Positions 23,320 through 34,422 of a DNA stretch of 64,000 bases are shown here, piece after piece. Origin of the DNA: Sorex araneus (lineage: Eukaryota > Chordata > Mammalia > Eulipotyphla > Soricidae); contig NC_073308.1 in assembly GCF_027595985.1 (NCBI RefSeq), positions 11,237,928-11,301,927 on the forward strand. The letters run 5' to 3'. The notes beneath the pieces are model-generated. The model worked only from the letters and a program-made list of their open reading frames with translations. It had not been told where the DNA came from and ran no database searches. A program made the position numbers and the translations under genes. Each line of letters begins with the position of its first letter. Within the stretch, counting starts at the first letter, position 1.

Positions 23320-24330
23320 CATCTCCATCCTCTGACAGAAATGCAAGTATGGGGAGCCGCAAGGGCAGCCCAAGGGGAGGCCGACGGGCCTGGGCTGGAC
23401 CCCACGGTCACTCCCGCCCCCGGACGTCCTCTGCAAGGACCAGATAAGAACTGCACCAGAACTGCATCAGCCAGGATGAAGCAGTGATCAACGCCCAGTG
23501 CATCGGGGAGCTGGTCTCTGCAGCCCACTCGGGGCTCGGGACTTTCCTGGCAGGCGAGAGCGTCCAGCCGGACACCTCGCTGACCCGGGAAGGAGAGAGT
23601 CCGGCCGGACACCGCGCTGACCCGGGAAGGAGAGAGTCCGGCCGGACACCGCGCTGACCCCGGCGGGAGAGAGTCCGGCCGGACACCGCGCTGACCCGGG
23701 AAGGAGAGAGTCCGGCCGGACACCGCGCTGACCCCGACGGGAGAGAGTCCGGTCGGATACCGTGCTGACCCCGGCGGGAGATAGTCCGCCCGTCACGGGG
23801 CCCCCGGGGTCCAATCGGAGGCTCACGCGACACCGAAAGGTACACGTGAAGATCCCGATTATAAAGAAGGACCCCTAAGGACTGCGCTCCAGCCCAGCGG
23901 GTCAGCACTCCGGCCCGGCGCGGGGTTCGGGAAGCCCACCGCTAGGGTCCGACGGTCACTCGCGCACTCACAAGAACAAGCCCGGCGCTGTACTTGGGTT
24001 GCAGTTCATTAAAGGAGAAAAGAACGGCATCACGCAGGAACGCGGGAAAGCTCCAGGGGAGAGTGGCACAGCCCCTGCGAGATGCACACAGCCCCGCGGG
24101 GCCCTGTAGGAGGGACAGGACGGCCACGCGGCCCCTTCTCGCACGATCTGCGGCTCCGCGGAGCAGAAACTCCTCTGTGCACAGTGCTTGACGAAGGCAC
24201 GATTGATGGATCCTTAGCTGGGGTGTTGAATCTTATCTCCACCCTCATTCCCTTGGGGGAGTCTGGGCCCCTGAGTGTGTGGCTGTTGTGGACTCTCTGG
24301 CATGCGGGGTGCCACAAATAAAGGACACTC
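23320..24330. other. Isolated GC/CpG-rich block of unknown origin
   Basis: Abruptly GC- and CpG-rich DNA in an AT-rich neighbourhood, containing the 37-bp minisatellite below. Near the right edge an AATAAA (ccacaaataaaggacactcc, about 24316) follows a segment reading gtgtgtggctgttgtggact, which would suit an LTR R/U5 end. Candidates are a remnant of a GC-rich retroelement 5' region/LTR, or an orphan CpG island. No coding identity is recognised. Confidence 0.5.
23559..23795. repeat. 37-bp GC-rich minisatellite, about 6.3 copies
   Basis: Unit starts agtccggccggacaccgcgc and continues tgacccgggaaggagag. Copies begin near 23559 (variant), 23598, 23635, 23672, 23709 and 23746, with a partial unit at 23783. 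Two alternating sub-types differ at cccgggaagg versus ccccggcggg. As 37 is not a multiple of 3, all three - strand frames stay open through it and give look-alike repeated peptides. Confidence 0.95.
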
Positions 24331-24799
24331 CTGTGACACAGAAAATCCCAAGGATTTGGAGACTTCTTCCCAGGAACACATTTTCTGACTAACACTTTTT
24401 CTGACTTTCTAAGTTGTATCACATAGACATGGAATTCCTTGAGACAGGAAATAGATAAAACACAAAAGAAAACAAAAAGAGAATGTGTATGTGCCCAAAA
24501 GTAGCATTTCGAAAAGGGGGAGGGGGGATTGTGACATTTTCCATCAGTGAGTAGAATGTGAATTACAAACTAAATATTAAGAAAACAAAAAATAAATATA
24601 CCAAAGTCAAGCTCGAAGCCATAGCAGAAATTCATTCTGTGAGAAACAAAAATTGTATTAAGGTTTATTAAGAACTCAGAGGAATTTTTGAACTATGATC
24701 AAGATGAGAAGGCCCCATCGGGAGGCTTTGTCACCAGCAGGGGCTTCAGGATTTTATGAATTCTTTATTCAGAAAAAAAATGTTGTTTTTATGTCAATA
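24331..24799. other. No feature recognised
   Basis: A-rich, apparently unique DNA between the GC-rich block and an L1 fragment. Confidence 0.5.
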
Positions 24800-25116
24800 A
24801 TTTTGGGGGCACTGTGATTTTTAAATACTTTTAATGGTAAGGCTTCGCACATGTTCCAACCCACCTCTCCACCAGAACAGCCACGTTATCCCAGTGTCCT
24901 GTCCCACCATACTCTCCTCAGCAGAACAGATGTCCAGCGGTTGCCTTTGGCCATTTGTTTCTTACTATGTTTCCTCATGTCCTGCTTTTGAGGGAGATCT
25001 GTCTGTCCCCCTCCCTCTGACTAACTGATAGTTCACTCACTCACTGTGATGGTACTCTCCAGATCCATCCCTGGTAGCAACAAATTGCGTGATTTCACGA
25101 TTCCTTATATTCTTTG

Positions 25117-25162
<46 letters not shown>

Positions 25163-25620
25163 AGTTTCTCTATCTAGCCATCCGTTCTTGGACATTTGGG
25201 TTGTTTCCAGCCTTTGGCTGGTGTGAAAAGTATTGCAAGGAGCACAGGAGTGTAGGTCACATTTCTAAGTAGAGGTTTTGGACCTTTAAGGAGTAAGCCC
25301 AGAAGTGGAATTTCTAGGTTTGTGGAAGCTCAATCATTAGTCTTCTGAGAAGTGTCCATATTGGTTTCCAGAAAGTCTGGGGCAGTCTCAGTCCCACAAG
25401 CAGCACCTGAGGGTCTTTACCCCACACCCACACTCACCCCACCTGCTTGGGGGCTGTGTCCAGCCTCAGTGCTATGAGGGGGAATCTCATTGTTGTTTCT
25501 TTACATTTCCCTCATATCAAGGCTACAGAGAATTTTTTCATATTCCCGTTGGTCATCTGTATATACTCTTTGACAAAGTTTCTATTCATCCCTTCTCCCC
25601 ATATTACCTCAATAAACTAA
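24800..25620 (-). mobile_element. L1 LINE 3' region, interrupted by a (TA)n tract
   Basis: Reverse L1 signature: ctagccatccgttcttggac, catttgggttgtttccagcc, agaagtggaatttctaggtt, tccatattggtttccagaaa and cccgttggtcatctgtatat. The (TA)n tract at about 25119-25159 splits it. Confidence 0.85.
25119..25159. repeat. (TA)n microsatellite
   Basis: About 20 TA units within the L1 fragment. Confidence 0.95.
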
Positions 25621-25811
25621 AATAAGAATTTTGGAAAACTTAACAGTTCATATAAATGATCTCATCTGAAGAACAGAGAGAAACAAAAGAAGCACATGAG
25701 CCTCATGCCCCGGTATGTGCCACAACATCACTACGAAACAGCAGCAGCAAGGAACAGAACAGCATCCAAGAGGAATTTTGGAAGATAAATGACATTTCCC
25801 CCAAAATATTA

Positions 25812-25902
25812 GTTAACAAAAATTTACAGGAGTGATCATGAATACAGTGCCAGGAGTAAGCCCGGAGCACTGCCAGGAGTATCCGGAAACAAATAAACAA
25901 AC
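25812..25902 (+). mobile_element. SINE 3' fragment
   Basis: cagtgccaggagtaagcccg and cactgccaggagtatccgga, then an A-rich tail with aaacaaataaacaaacat. Confidence 0.65.
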
Positions 25903-26225
25903 ATATCTAATTGTCTTTCTAAGCAGTCATTGATTTTGGACCTCTCCTATTCCAGCAGAGCCACATCTAAACTAATTATGTGGAAAGAAGCAATTTTCAA
26001 ATAAGGTCAAATTCATAGGTGCCATGACACAGTCTTAAATCTGTCTCCTGAAAGGGTCACCGATTAGTCATCTGAAGCACAACCTCAGTTCCCCCAAAGT
26101 TTACATCTGCCCACCTGCAGAATACAATCTCCCAATTCCAACACCCACATAAACACCACCCTATTATAGCATTCACTGGTTCTAAGTGCAGTCTTTTCTA
26201 AATATCTTCACCTCAAAAATCCCAA

Positions 26226-26762
26226 ATAAGTCTTGGAAGAGAGCAACACGCTGCAGAGATGCCTCCTCACCCCACACCAGGCTGACTTCACCCAGGGAAT
26301 CTCGGAGGGAGGCTTCTGCCTGCCCCAAGACAGCCCCAGCAACCTCAAACCCCAGAACCCAAATGCAACTATACTCATGGCCAATCTCCACAGGCTCAGG
26401 ATGAGCTCTCACCCAGGAGAATGAATCCATGGAAATACCCAGGTATGTGGATTTTGTGACTGAAACCTCCAGGGTGTCACAGAGTCAGGAATGGGCCACT
26501 CCCCCCATCTTCCTGTGCTTCCAGGTACCTGGCAGTCATGCCCACGAACTGCCTCTGAGTGCCATATAAGCTCATTAATGGCCGTGATCCAGAGATTCAC
26601 AAATAAATCTCAGAAGAGAGAGCAACATGCTGCAGAGATGCCTCCGAACCCCAAAGCCCCCACCCAGTTAGAAACTTAACTCCAACTCTAGCACCCTATT
26701 TAAAATTTTAGAATTCCTGGAGTGCATGGCTGCTTTTGTAACATCTCATAGTTTATGCCATT
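26226..26762 (+). mobile_element. Unrecognised retroposon family, copy B (5' part)
   Basis: Contains gagcaacacgctgcagagat twice in similar form (about 26240 and 26619), aatacccaggtatgtggatt, tgtgactgaaacctccaggg, tggccgtgatccagagattc and attttagaattcctggagtg. It resumes at 27210 after an insertion. Confidence 0.75.
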
Positions 26763-26844
26763 AATGTATTAAGAGTAGCACACCACATTGCCTCGGGTAT
26801 AAAGTAGAAGGCAACTGATCCTGAGATATATACGCATATGTGCG

Positions 26845-26884
26845 TATATATGTATGTGTGTGTGTGTGTGTATATATATATATG
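26845..26884. repeat. TG/TA microsatellite
   Basis: Alternating purine-pyrimidine tract (gtatgtgtgtgtgtgtgtgt then tatatatata). Confidence 0.9.
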
Positions 26885-26885
26885 T

Positions 26886-27057
26886 CACTGTCACTGTCAT
26901 CCCATTGCTCATAGATTTGTTTGAGCGGGCACCAGTAACGTCTCTCATTGAGAGACTTATTGTTACTGTTTTTGGCATATCCAATAAGCACGGGTAGCTT
27001 GCCAGGCTCTGCCGCATGGGCTCGATACTCTCTGTAGTTTGCCGGGCTCTCCGAGAG

Positions 27058-27060
<3 letters not shown>
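26886..27060 (-). mobile_element. Second-body SINE, lacking its head
   Basis: Runs from actgtcactgtcatcccatt through ggcaccagtaacgtctctca to gggctctccgagagggg, then stops in a (TA)n tract (27061-27094) instead of continuing into the tRNA-like head. It interrupts retroposon copy B. Confidence 0.9.

Positions 27061-27094
<34 letters not shown>
27061..27094. repeat. (TA)n microsatellite
   Basis: About 17 TA units at the broken head end of the adjacent SINE. Confidence 0.95.
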
Positions 27095-27097
<3 letters not shown>

Positions 27098-27209
27098 CAC
27101 ACAAAGCTCAACCTGTAACAACATAGTAGTAATCTCTTATACAGGAGCTTAATGGCCCCAAGATGAGATACAACAATTTTCACACATTTTCATACATTTT
27201 CCTCTAAGG

Positions 27210-27392
27210 ATCATTTTTAGTGGATTATTCATGACAAGCAATACAAAATAAATTATTTGGTCTCTGCCTTTGGGACATGCTTGAGTAGTGGTGGGAAAAT
27301 TCAAAATAATGGTGGTGTAATGCTGGTGGGATTGGTGTTGAAATGTTGAATGTAATCAATTATTGTGATGAACTTAATAAAAATAATTTTTA
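27210..27392 (+). mobile_element. Unrecognised retroposon family, copy B (3' part)
   Basis: Continues with caagcaatacaaaataaatt, gtggtgggaaaattcaaaat, ggtgttgaaatgttgaatgt and aatcaattattgtgatgaac, ending ttaataaaaataattttt. Confidence 0.8.
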
Positions 27393-27599
27393 AAAAAATC
27401 CAAAATTCCATCTCATGGTCTAAACAGTATTAGTGGGTGATGTGATCCACCAACACTGTGAAATTTCTCCCTTGTATGAATCTTTTACACAAGAAAATAT
27501 GTTATCTGCCTTAATAATACAATGGTGGAACAGGCAGGGTAGATTCAAAATGAGAGATACAGGAATTCTAAACAAAAGTCAGGAGTCCTAAGCAAGGAC

Positions 27600-28055
27600 T
27601 GAAACCTAACAGGGAAAATCCCATTAGTTTTTGGGTTTTTTAAATAAAGACTGTTTTTCCTTGCCCTTCCCTTGCTGTCATCACTGTGCCGACTTCAGGC
27701 TTACCCTCTGGGTGGCTGACCCAGTCTCCCTCAGCTGTGATGCTCCTGCACGCCTGCTTGTGGAACCCAGGGATCGCACTTGTTCCATATGACAGCTGGG
27801 GTGATGCCAGGGACCTTTTACTCAAGTCGGCTGGAGTCCCCTGGGGACCTTTCACTCAGGTTGGCTGGAGTCCAACACCTGCCCTGGGCATCCTGCCTCA
27901 GGATTCACACTCGTTTTCTGTTGCTTACCTGACTGTAGCTCTCAGCAGCAATAACTGTGTTAATGCCTAGAGAAAAATTAATACAGTGATATGTAAATAG
28001 ATCCATGAAAAATGAATTGCTGACCCAGAATCATCTACACATATATAGAAACTTT
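27600..28055. other. Unassigned sequence with a short tandem duplication
   Basis: At about 27816-27873 a roughly 32-nt unit is duplicated (gggaccttttactcaagtcg, then ggggacctttcactcaggtt). Otherwise nothing is recognised. Confidence 0.6.
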
Positions 28056-28084
28056 TATTTCAGCAAAGGTACAAAGGAAATTTT

Positions 28085-28235
28085 TTTAAACTGAATCACC
28101 GTGAGATAGTTACAAAACTTTCATGTTTTAGTTTCAGCCATACAATGATCAAACATCCATTCCTCCACCAGTGCACATTCCCCACCACCAATGTCCGAAG
28201 GATACCCCCACCTTTCCTACCCTCCCCTATAGGAT
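28085..28235 (-). mobile_element. L1 LINE 3'-terminal fragment
   Basis: The T-rich start and ctgaatcaccgtgagatagt, tttcatgttttagtttcagc and accagtgcacattccccacc are the reverse of the L1 end seen at 31005-31225. Confidence 0.85.
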
Positions 28236-28309
28236 ATCATTGATTTGTCCTTTCTCCCTCGCCACAGAGTTTGGGCTTATCTGGTAATAATCTCTAAACA
28301 ATTTAAGAC

Positions 28310-29440
28310 AACATTGGTATGTCCTGTTCTCCTTGCCACAAGGAGCTTAGGTATATCGGGTCACACCCATCAAAGTGCTCCCGAGTCATTCCCATTCCTT
28401 TGTCTATCTGTAACCACTTCTATGCTCTCTTCCCCAACCAGTTAATCAGCTTTTCCCCCTAATCAGACTCTGTTAATTTGTAAGGTCAGACCTTTCTAGG
28501 ACACTGAACTTGTATGGTAAGTTAATATCACCTTTCTTCTCTCCTTATGTCTTTTGAATAGTTTACTTTAAAGCAATGTCCTTTTTGTATGGACAAAGAA
28601 AGACAGTTGTTAATATGCTTTTGTAACATGGAATTTAATTGGCTTCGAATATTACTCACTCCTGGGCATCTGCTTTCTCGACTTAAGCTTCAGCTGCCCT
28701 TACTTCCTAGCATCCCCAAAAGCAGGGTCCCGACGAGGGATGGGATGGACCCAGGGCAAGCGGTGAGTCATGTGCTACCCTGACATAGAGATGGGCCTGG
28801 CCAAAGTGCTTAATGCTTAACTATAAGTTAAGAGCTTGGTCATGGACATGTCATGTCATGATCCAAAAGCAAGGAGACTAGGACCCTGCTAGGGATAGGA
28901 AAGACTAATCTGGCCTGAGCACTGTAGTCTGAGATTGAGATGACCCCAGGAGAGCAATTTTATAAGCTTAATGCATCTCTTGCTATGTCCATACAAAATG
29001 ATTAATATTATGAGTACTTATATGTTAGTTGGACAAGAAGAGGAGAAACACACCCATGGGATTCCGCTCTTGGGTGGGTCATCCTGCTGGAAGAGAATCT
29101 GTCCTGGAAGCAGCATCCCCTGAGGAAAAGAACTTTACCCCTATTGATATGACCACACCTATAAGTAAGCCTCAACCCCTCATGCTTGGGGATTTAACTA
29201 TGCTGAAAGAGTGGGCTGGGGGCGAGTTCCAGTGCCAGAGCTGGAGAAGCCAGATCGAGATCCAGATCCAGAGGAGAAGGAGAATGAAGTAGCATGGGGG
29301 AAGAAGCAGGAGGAGAATCAGAGGAGAATGGAGATGGGAATGGAATAAACTGCAACTGAGAACAACCATCCTGGCTCCGTTCCTTCCTTCACCTGCCTCA
29401 TCATCACCATCAACCTCCCCGGGGTGGGGGAAGCAGCTGG
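28310..29440 (+). repeat. LTR-like repeat, copy 2
   Basis: Homologous to 17620-18697 along its length. It has one AATAAA at 29344 followed by ctggctccgttccttccttc and a C/T-rich end. It is slightly longer than copy 1 because of insertions around 29060-29290. An extra partial copy of its left edge lies just upstream (gatttgtcctttctccctcg, about 28250). Confidence 0.55.
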
Positions 29441-29507
29441 AGACTACCGAACGCAGGCGGCGGGAGAGATAGAGCGCTGCTGCCCTGTGCCCGGTGTGGT
29501 GCCCCTT

Positions 29508-29693
29508 TCTTTTTTTTTTTTTTTTTTTGCTTTTTGGGTCACACCTGGCTCTTCACAGGGGTTACTCCTGGCTCTGCACTCAGGAACCATCCCTGGCGGT
29601 GCTCAGAGGACCATATGGGATGCTGGGAATCGAACCCGGGTCGGCCGCGTGCAAGGCAAATGCCCTACCCGCTGTGCTATTGCTCCAGCCCCG
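29508..29693 (-). mobile_element. Full-length SINE, young, long poly-T
   Basis: A poly-T tail of about 20, then tttgggtcacacctggctct to gctattgctccagcccc. The duplicated flank gcccctttctttttt occurs on both sides (29501 and 29693 regions). It has little divergence from the copy at 9144. Confidence 0.95.
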
Positions 29694-29699
29694 CCCCTT

Positions 29700-30030
29700 T
29701 CTTTTTTGTGTGTTTACACACTCCCCCTGCTTCTATGGCAGACAATTTCCCTTATACTCTCTCTACTTTTGGCATTATGGTTTGCATTACAGATATTGAG
29801 AGGCCATCATGTTTGGTCCTTTATCTACTTTCAGCACACATCTCCCATCCCGACGATCCCTCCAACCATCACTGACTCAGTGATCCCTTCTCTATTCCAG
29901 CTGCCTTCTCCCCCAGCTCCTGAGGAAGGCTTCCAACTATGGAGCAATATTCCTGGCCCTTGTGTCTGCTGTCCTTGCGTGTCAGTCTCATATTATGTTA
30001 TTTTATATTCTACAAATGGAAATTTAATGA
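29700..30030 (-). mobile_element. L1 LINE 3' UTR fragment
   Basis: The reverse of the L1 3' UTR seen at 12900-13000: ttttggcattatggtttgca, ctttatctactttcagcaca, then tatgttattttatattctac. Confidence 0.8.
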
Positions 30031-30149
30031 AGAGTCTTTAACAAAAATAGAGTGAAACAGGATATTCACACAATTTCCATCATATCATACTTGAAATATT
30101 ACTTATAATGGGCCACAGTTTTTGGAAAGAAATATGGGATAAAATCTTA

Positions 30150-30335
30150 TTACCTTCACTTAGTCAAATATTTCCTAAATGCAAGAAACACTAAAGCATT
30201 TAAGTTGTACTTCATCAAAATTAAGATCATCGTCCTTCAAAAAACCAGGTTTAAAAAAATGACCAGTCATAGACTGAGAGGAAAATATCTGCAAATAGTG
30301 TATCTGAGAAAGAACAACTTTGGTCCTTTTATAAA
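30150..30335 (+). mobile_element. Old L1 ORF2 3' fragment
   Basis: aagttgtacttcatcaaaat, catcgtccttcaaaaaacca and agactgagaggaaaatatct are terminal-ORF2 L1 motifs in + orientation. The frame is broken. Confidence 0.75.
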
Positions 30336-30344
30336 AATTTTTAG

Positions 30345-31003
30345 ATTTTGTCTCCAGACCCCGTACTGAGCCAATTTCACTGAGTCACCTCATATGGAGC
30401 AGGTGTGCTTTCTCCACCCACTCCAGATGAAACCCTGGTGACCATGAGCTTCCGGAAGCAAAACCCAGGTATGTGGATTCCAGGACTAGGACTCCAGGCC
30501 TCATGGCAGCAGCAGAGATATGCTGTCCCTCCCCATCTCCCCACCCACTTGGGGTCCTGGCTGTCATGCCCATGAACTGCCTCCAGGCGCCATCTCAGCT
30601 CACCAACAGCCTTGATCCAGAGACTCCCAATTGAATCTCAAAATGGATTAGCTCACTACAGAGATGTCTCTGGACCCCAAACATTTACAATTTTAGAATT
30701 CCAGAAGCGCGCAGCCACTTTTGCAGCAGCCCAACCTCTCATGATATTTATAATAAGCAATAGAAGGGGGCTGGAGCAATAGCACAGCGGGTAGGGCGTT
30801 TGTCTCACACGTGGCCAACTCGGGTTCGATTGCCAGCATCCCATATGGTTCTCCCAAGCACCGCCAGGAGTAATGCCTGAGTGCATAAGCCAGGAGTAAC
30901 CCCTGTGCATCGCTGGGTGTGACCCAAAAAGGAAATTAAAAAGGCAATATTAAACAAATTATCTAGAACCTGCCCCTAGCAGGCAGGCTTGAATGGTGGT
31001 GGG
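30345..31003 (+). mobile_element. Unrecognised retroposon family, copy C, split by a SINE
   Basis: caaaacccaggtatgtggat, agccttgatccagagactcc and acaattttagaattccagaa, then the SINE (30766-30942), then attaaacaaattatctagaa and gtggtgggaaaaattcg. Its 3' end is replaced by an L1 tail beginning about 31004. Confidence 0.75.
30766..30942 (+). mobile_element. Full-length SINE inside copy C
   Basis: gggggctggagcaatagcac to gtgacccaaaaaggaaatta. The flanks share gcaata. Low divergence. Confidence 0.93.
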
Positions 31004-31225
31004 AAAAATTCGAGCAAACCATAATGCCCGAAAGTAGAGAGAGAGTATGGGGGTAATTGTCTGCCACAGAGGGCAGGGCTCGGATGGGGCAGAGGGACAC
31101 TGAGGACACTGATGGTCGAAAATGTATACTGGTGGAGGGATAGGTGTTCGATCATTGTATATGAGTTGACTTAAACTCAAACATGAAAGCTTTGTAACTG
31201 TATCTCACAGTAATTCAATTTTAAA
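31004..31225 (+). mobile_element. L1 LINE 3'-terminal fragment
   Basis: gcaaaccataatgcccgaaa, gtatactggtggagggatag and gtatctcacagtaattcaat, ending in ttttaaaa. Confidence 0.85.
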
Positions 31226-31245
31226 AATTTTAGATTTTACTTTAA

Positions 31246-31417
31246 ATTTTTGTTTGTTTGGGGGCCACACCTGGCAGTGCTCAGGGCTTACTTCTTGCTC
31301 TGTGCTCAGAGATCGCTCCTGACAGGGCTCAGGGGACCACATGGGGAGTCAGGGACTGAATCTGACTCAGTCACATGTAAGGCAAGCACCATACCCACAT
31401 TATTATCTCTCCAGCAC
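31246..31417 (-). mobile_element. SINE
   Basis: The reverse body ggggccacacctggcagtgc to ttattatctctccagcacc, moderately diverged. Confidence 0.88.
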
Positions 31418-31594
31418 CCTAGCATTTAAAAAATTTTAAATTTGCACAGAAACCTCATGTGAGAGGTCCCTTGACCTTCCCTTCCCGAGTCCCAGCCTAC
31501 TCCTCAGACCCCGAGGACCCCAGTCGTCCCTCTCCCCCCTGACTGATGCCCTGTGGCCGGCATACTGCCCCCAAGCACCAAAGCCGTTGTCTCT

Positions 31595-32645
31595 TCTGGC
31601 ATAGGTGTGTGCTATTGTGGGGAAAGAGCCATGGCCCCTTAGATTCACAGCAGACCTCTCTGAGGAAACCCTCCAAGCCCGAAGGCAGTGGTGGGATATA
31701 GTGAAAAAACTCTATGAAATGAATGCTTCACCAAGAATACTTTACCCGGCTAATCTCTCATTCAAAGTCAAAGGAATGATACACTATTTGGGGGATAAAC
31801 TGTTGTTTATCAGGAACTTCATAGACTCAAAACCAAACCTAAAAGAAGCACTAAAGGGGCTATTATAAGTCAAGTAGAACCCCTACAAGCACAACAAACC
31901 CTTACAGAAAGACGGCGTAAAATCCCATAACAATAATCTCTCTTAATGTCAATGGTCTTAATTCACCAATTAAGAGACACAGAGTGGCAAAATGAATTCA
32001 GAGACTGAACCCAACATTTTGCTGCCTGCAAGAAACACATCTGAATTACCAGAACAAACACAGACTCAAAGTCAAAGGATGGAAAACAATCCTGCAAGCA
32101 AACAACTCTCTCAAAAAAAGCTGGGCTGGCCTTACTAGTATCGGACAACATAGATTTCAGGTTGAAAAAGATTAGAAAGGATAGGGAGGTCCATTTTTAT
32201 TAATCAAGGGAGATGTACAGCAGGAAGAAATCACACTCCTAAACGTGTATGCACCCAATAAGGGACCAGCCAAATTCCTACAACAACTGCTAACAGACCT
32301 TAAGAAGGACATCTCGAGCAACACAACAGTAATTAGAGACTTCAACACTGCCCCATCACCCCTGGATAGATCAAGATTAAAACCCACCAAGGAAATACTG
32401 GCTTGAAGGAAGAAATAGAAGAGATAGAGCTAATAGACCTATACAGGGCTTTATATCCAAAAAAAGGGAATATACATTCTTTTCCAGTGCACATGGAACA
32501 TTTTCCAGAATAGAACATGTGCTGGGCCACACAACATACCTCAACAGAATCAGGAAGATAGACATTGTATCAGCTATCTTTTCAGACCATGATGCACTGA
32601 AGGTAGAAGTGAATCATGTACAGAAGCAGAAAACCAAATCAGAAA
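31595..32645 (+). mobile_element. L1 LINE fragment: ORF1 C-terminus and start of ORF2 endonuclease
   Basis: The first third encodes the end of L1 ORF1 (an open frame at 31605-31868 ends by TAA; it includes RQWWDIVKKLYEMNASPRIL). After a short inter-ORF gap, ORF2 begins near 31930 with SLNVNGLNSPIKRHRV, followed by LQETHL and, about 32240, LLNVYAPNKG. These are endonuclease-domain motifs. Stops and frameshifts break ORF2 and it stops near 32645, so the copy is dead and truncated at both ends. Confidence 0.9.
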
Positions 32646-32699
32646 CCTCATGTGAGAATGATAACTAGAGAATGACATAGATGACAAATCAGCACAAGA

Positions 32700-33620
32700 C
32701 AAACATTCAATATCTTTGGTCATTGATCACTGACAATTAAAGGCAAAATTATGTACCACTAACTAAAAAGTTAACATACCAACACCTAATAGAATAACTA
32801 AAATTAAATGGTTGCCCGTACCAGGTATTAGCAAGAATATCAGAGCTGAAACTACTATACATTTGTAGTAAGGCAAATGATATGAGCACTACAGGAAAGT
32901 GTATTCCTTAAATTAAACATCCAATATGTGTTGTCAATAGATAATCAAGCCTGGGTCACCAATACACATTTCAAGCATACAGATATAGATGCATGTATAC
33001 ATGCATGCATAAATATATACATAAACATACACACAGGTATTTGTATAGTAGGACATCTGGGTTATAAACTCCAGACAATCCACTGTAAGATCGCCATCCC
33101 CGAGAACCAAAAGCATACACCCTTATAAAGATTTGAATACAAACATGAGTATTCACAGCAACTTTTTATTTAATAGCCAAAAGAAATAATTCAAGTATAT
33201 ATCAACAAGTAAACAGAAAAGCAAACTGACTTAGATTAATATAATGGGATTCAACTCAACAAAAAGAGAACCATCTGTAAATACCTCAACAGGGTTGAAT
33301 CTCAAGACAATTATGCTGAGTAAAAAAGCCAGCTGGAAAAGAATACCTGATTTGTGGTTTCATTTACAGGAAACTCTATAAAATGGAAACTAATCTTAGA
33401 GTGACAGAAAAGAGATGAATGGCTGCCTTGGGCAGGTGGGGAAATAGGGGTGGGGTGGAAACGGAGGGCGTGTTCAAGATTACAAGTGGGTAAGAGATTC
33501 AGGGGGAATGGTCATGAAAGTTTCTGTGATGGTGAGGTCATAGGTATATATGTATATAAAAATGAATTGTATATTCAGATCCACATTCCCTTGCATGTCA
33601 GTTACAGCACAAGAAAGAAT
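32700..33620 (+). mobile_element. Old L1 LINE 3' region
   Basis: aaggcaaatgatatgagcac, tattcacagcaactttttat and agccaaaagaaataattcaa are old L1 3' motifs, then a diverged region with ggctgccttgggcaggtggg. It belongs to an older subfamily than the fragment before it. Confidence 0.75.
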
Positions 33621-34065
33621 TCATGGAGAGATGAGGTATAGGCAGAGGGAAATACACAGAGGGAGGTGTCAGGAAATGTCTGCACGATCCCCTAGGAAAT
33701 CAGCAAGACGTAAAGGAGAAATTACCTAATTTCCAGTGAACAGAGAGACAGCAGAGGAGCTAGTACCATGGTAAAGCTGGACAATTTGCAAGAAGAGGCA
33801 GGGCCAGCCCCTCGGAAGGGGGCAGGGCTGGCACTGCTGCCAAGTACAAATTAGCTGGATAAAAAATGCCTGCCAGATGAATGAAGACTGAACCCCATTC
33901 TTTTTTTAGGGATCTTTATTTACAATGTTGATAATGGCAGAATTTCATGCAAAATACATTCCCCATTCTTAAAGGTAGCATCAACTGCAAACAGTTTGAT
34001 ATTTCAACTAGAGGAAGACAGTGAGAAGTGTGCTGAGGACTGAGTTCTGATTTCAAAAAATGCCC

Positions 34066-34236
34066 GAGGGTCAGAAGTACAGTATTGCAAGTAGGGCGCT
34101 TGCCTTGTAGGAGGCTCAATCTTCAGCACCCGCATATGGTCCCCGGGCCTGCCTAAAGTGATCCCTAAGGAGTAAGCCAGTGATAAGCAAAACACTGCCC
34201 TGTGTGGCCCAAAATCCAAAACCAACAACCCCCACA
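34066..34236 (+). mobile_element. SINE, diverged
   Basis: gagggtcagaagtacagtat head and gtagggcgcttgccttgtag, with an altered box-B area and a tail ending in aaaatccaaaacc. Confidence 0.8.
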
Positions 34237-34253
34237 AAAAAAAGGCCTGGATT

Positions 34254-34422
34254 TAGGCTGGAGCAATAGTACAGTGGGGAAGCCACTTGCCTTGCACACA
34301 GCAAACCTGGGTTCAATCCCCACCACTTCAGACGGTGCTCAGAATATCATCAAGAATGACCCCTGAGCACAGAGCCAGGAATCAACCCTCAGCACCACCA
34401 GCTATGGCCCAAAAAGACAAAT
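34254..34422 (+). mobile_element. SINE, tandem neighbour
   Basis: aggctggagcaatagtacag to ggcccaaaaagacaaatatg. It starts 18 nt after the previous copy in the same orientation. Confidence 0.9.

Noticed and set aside
29424-30041. 205-codon + strand frame
   Set aside because: It is made of an antisense SINE and antisense L1 3' UTR read through by chance.
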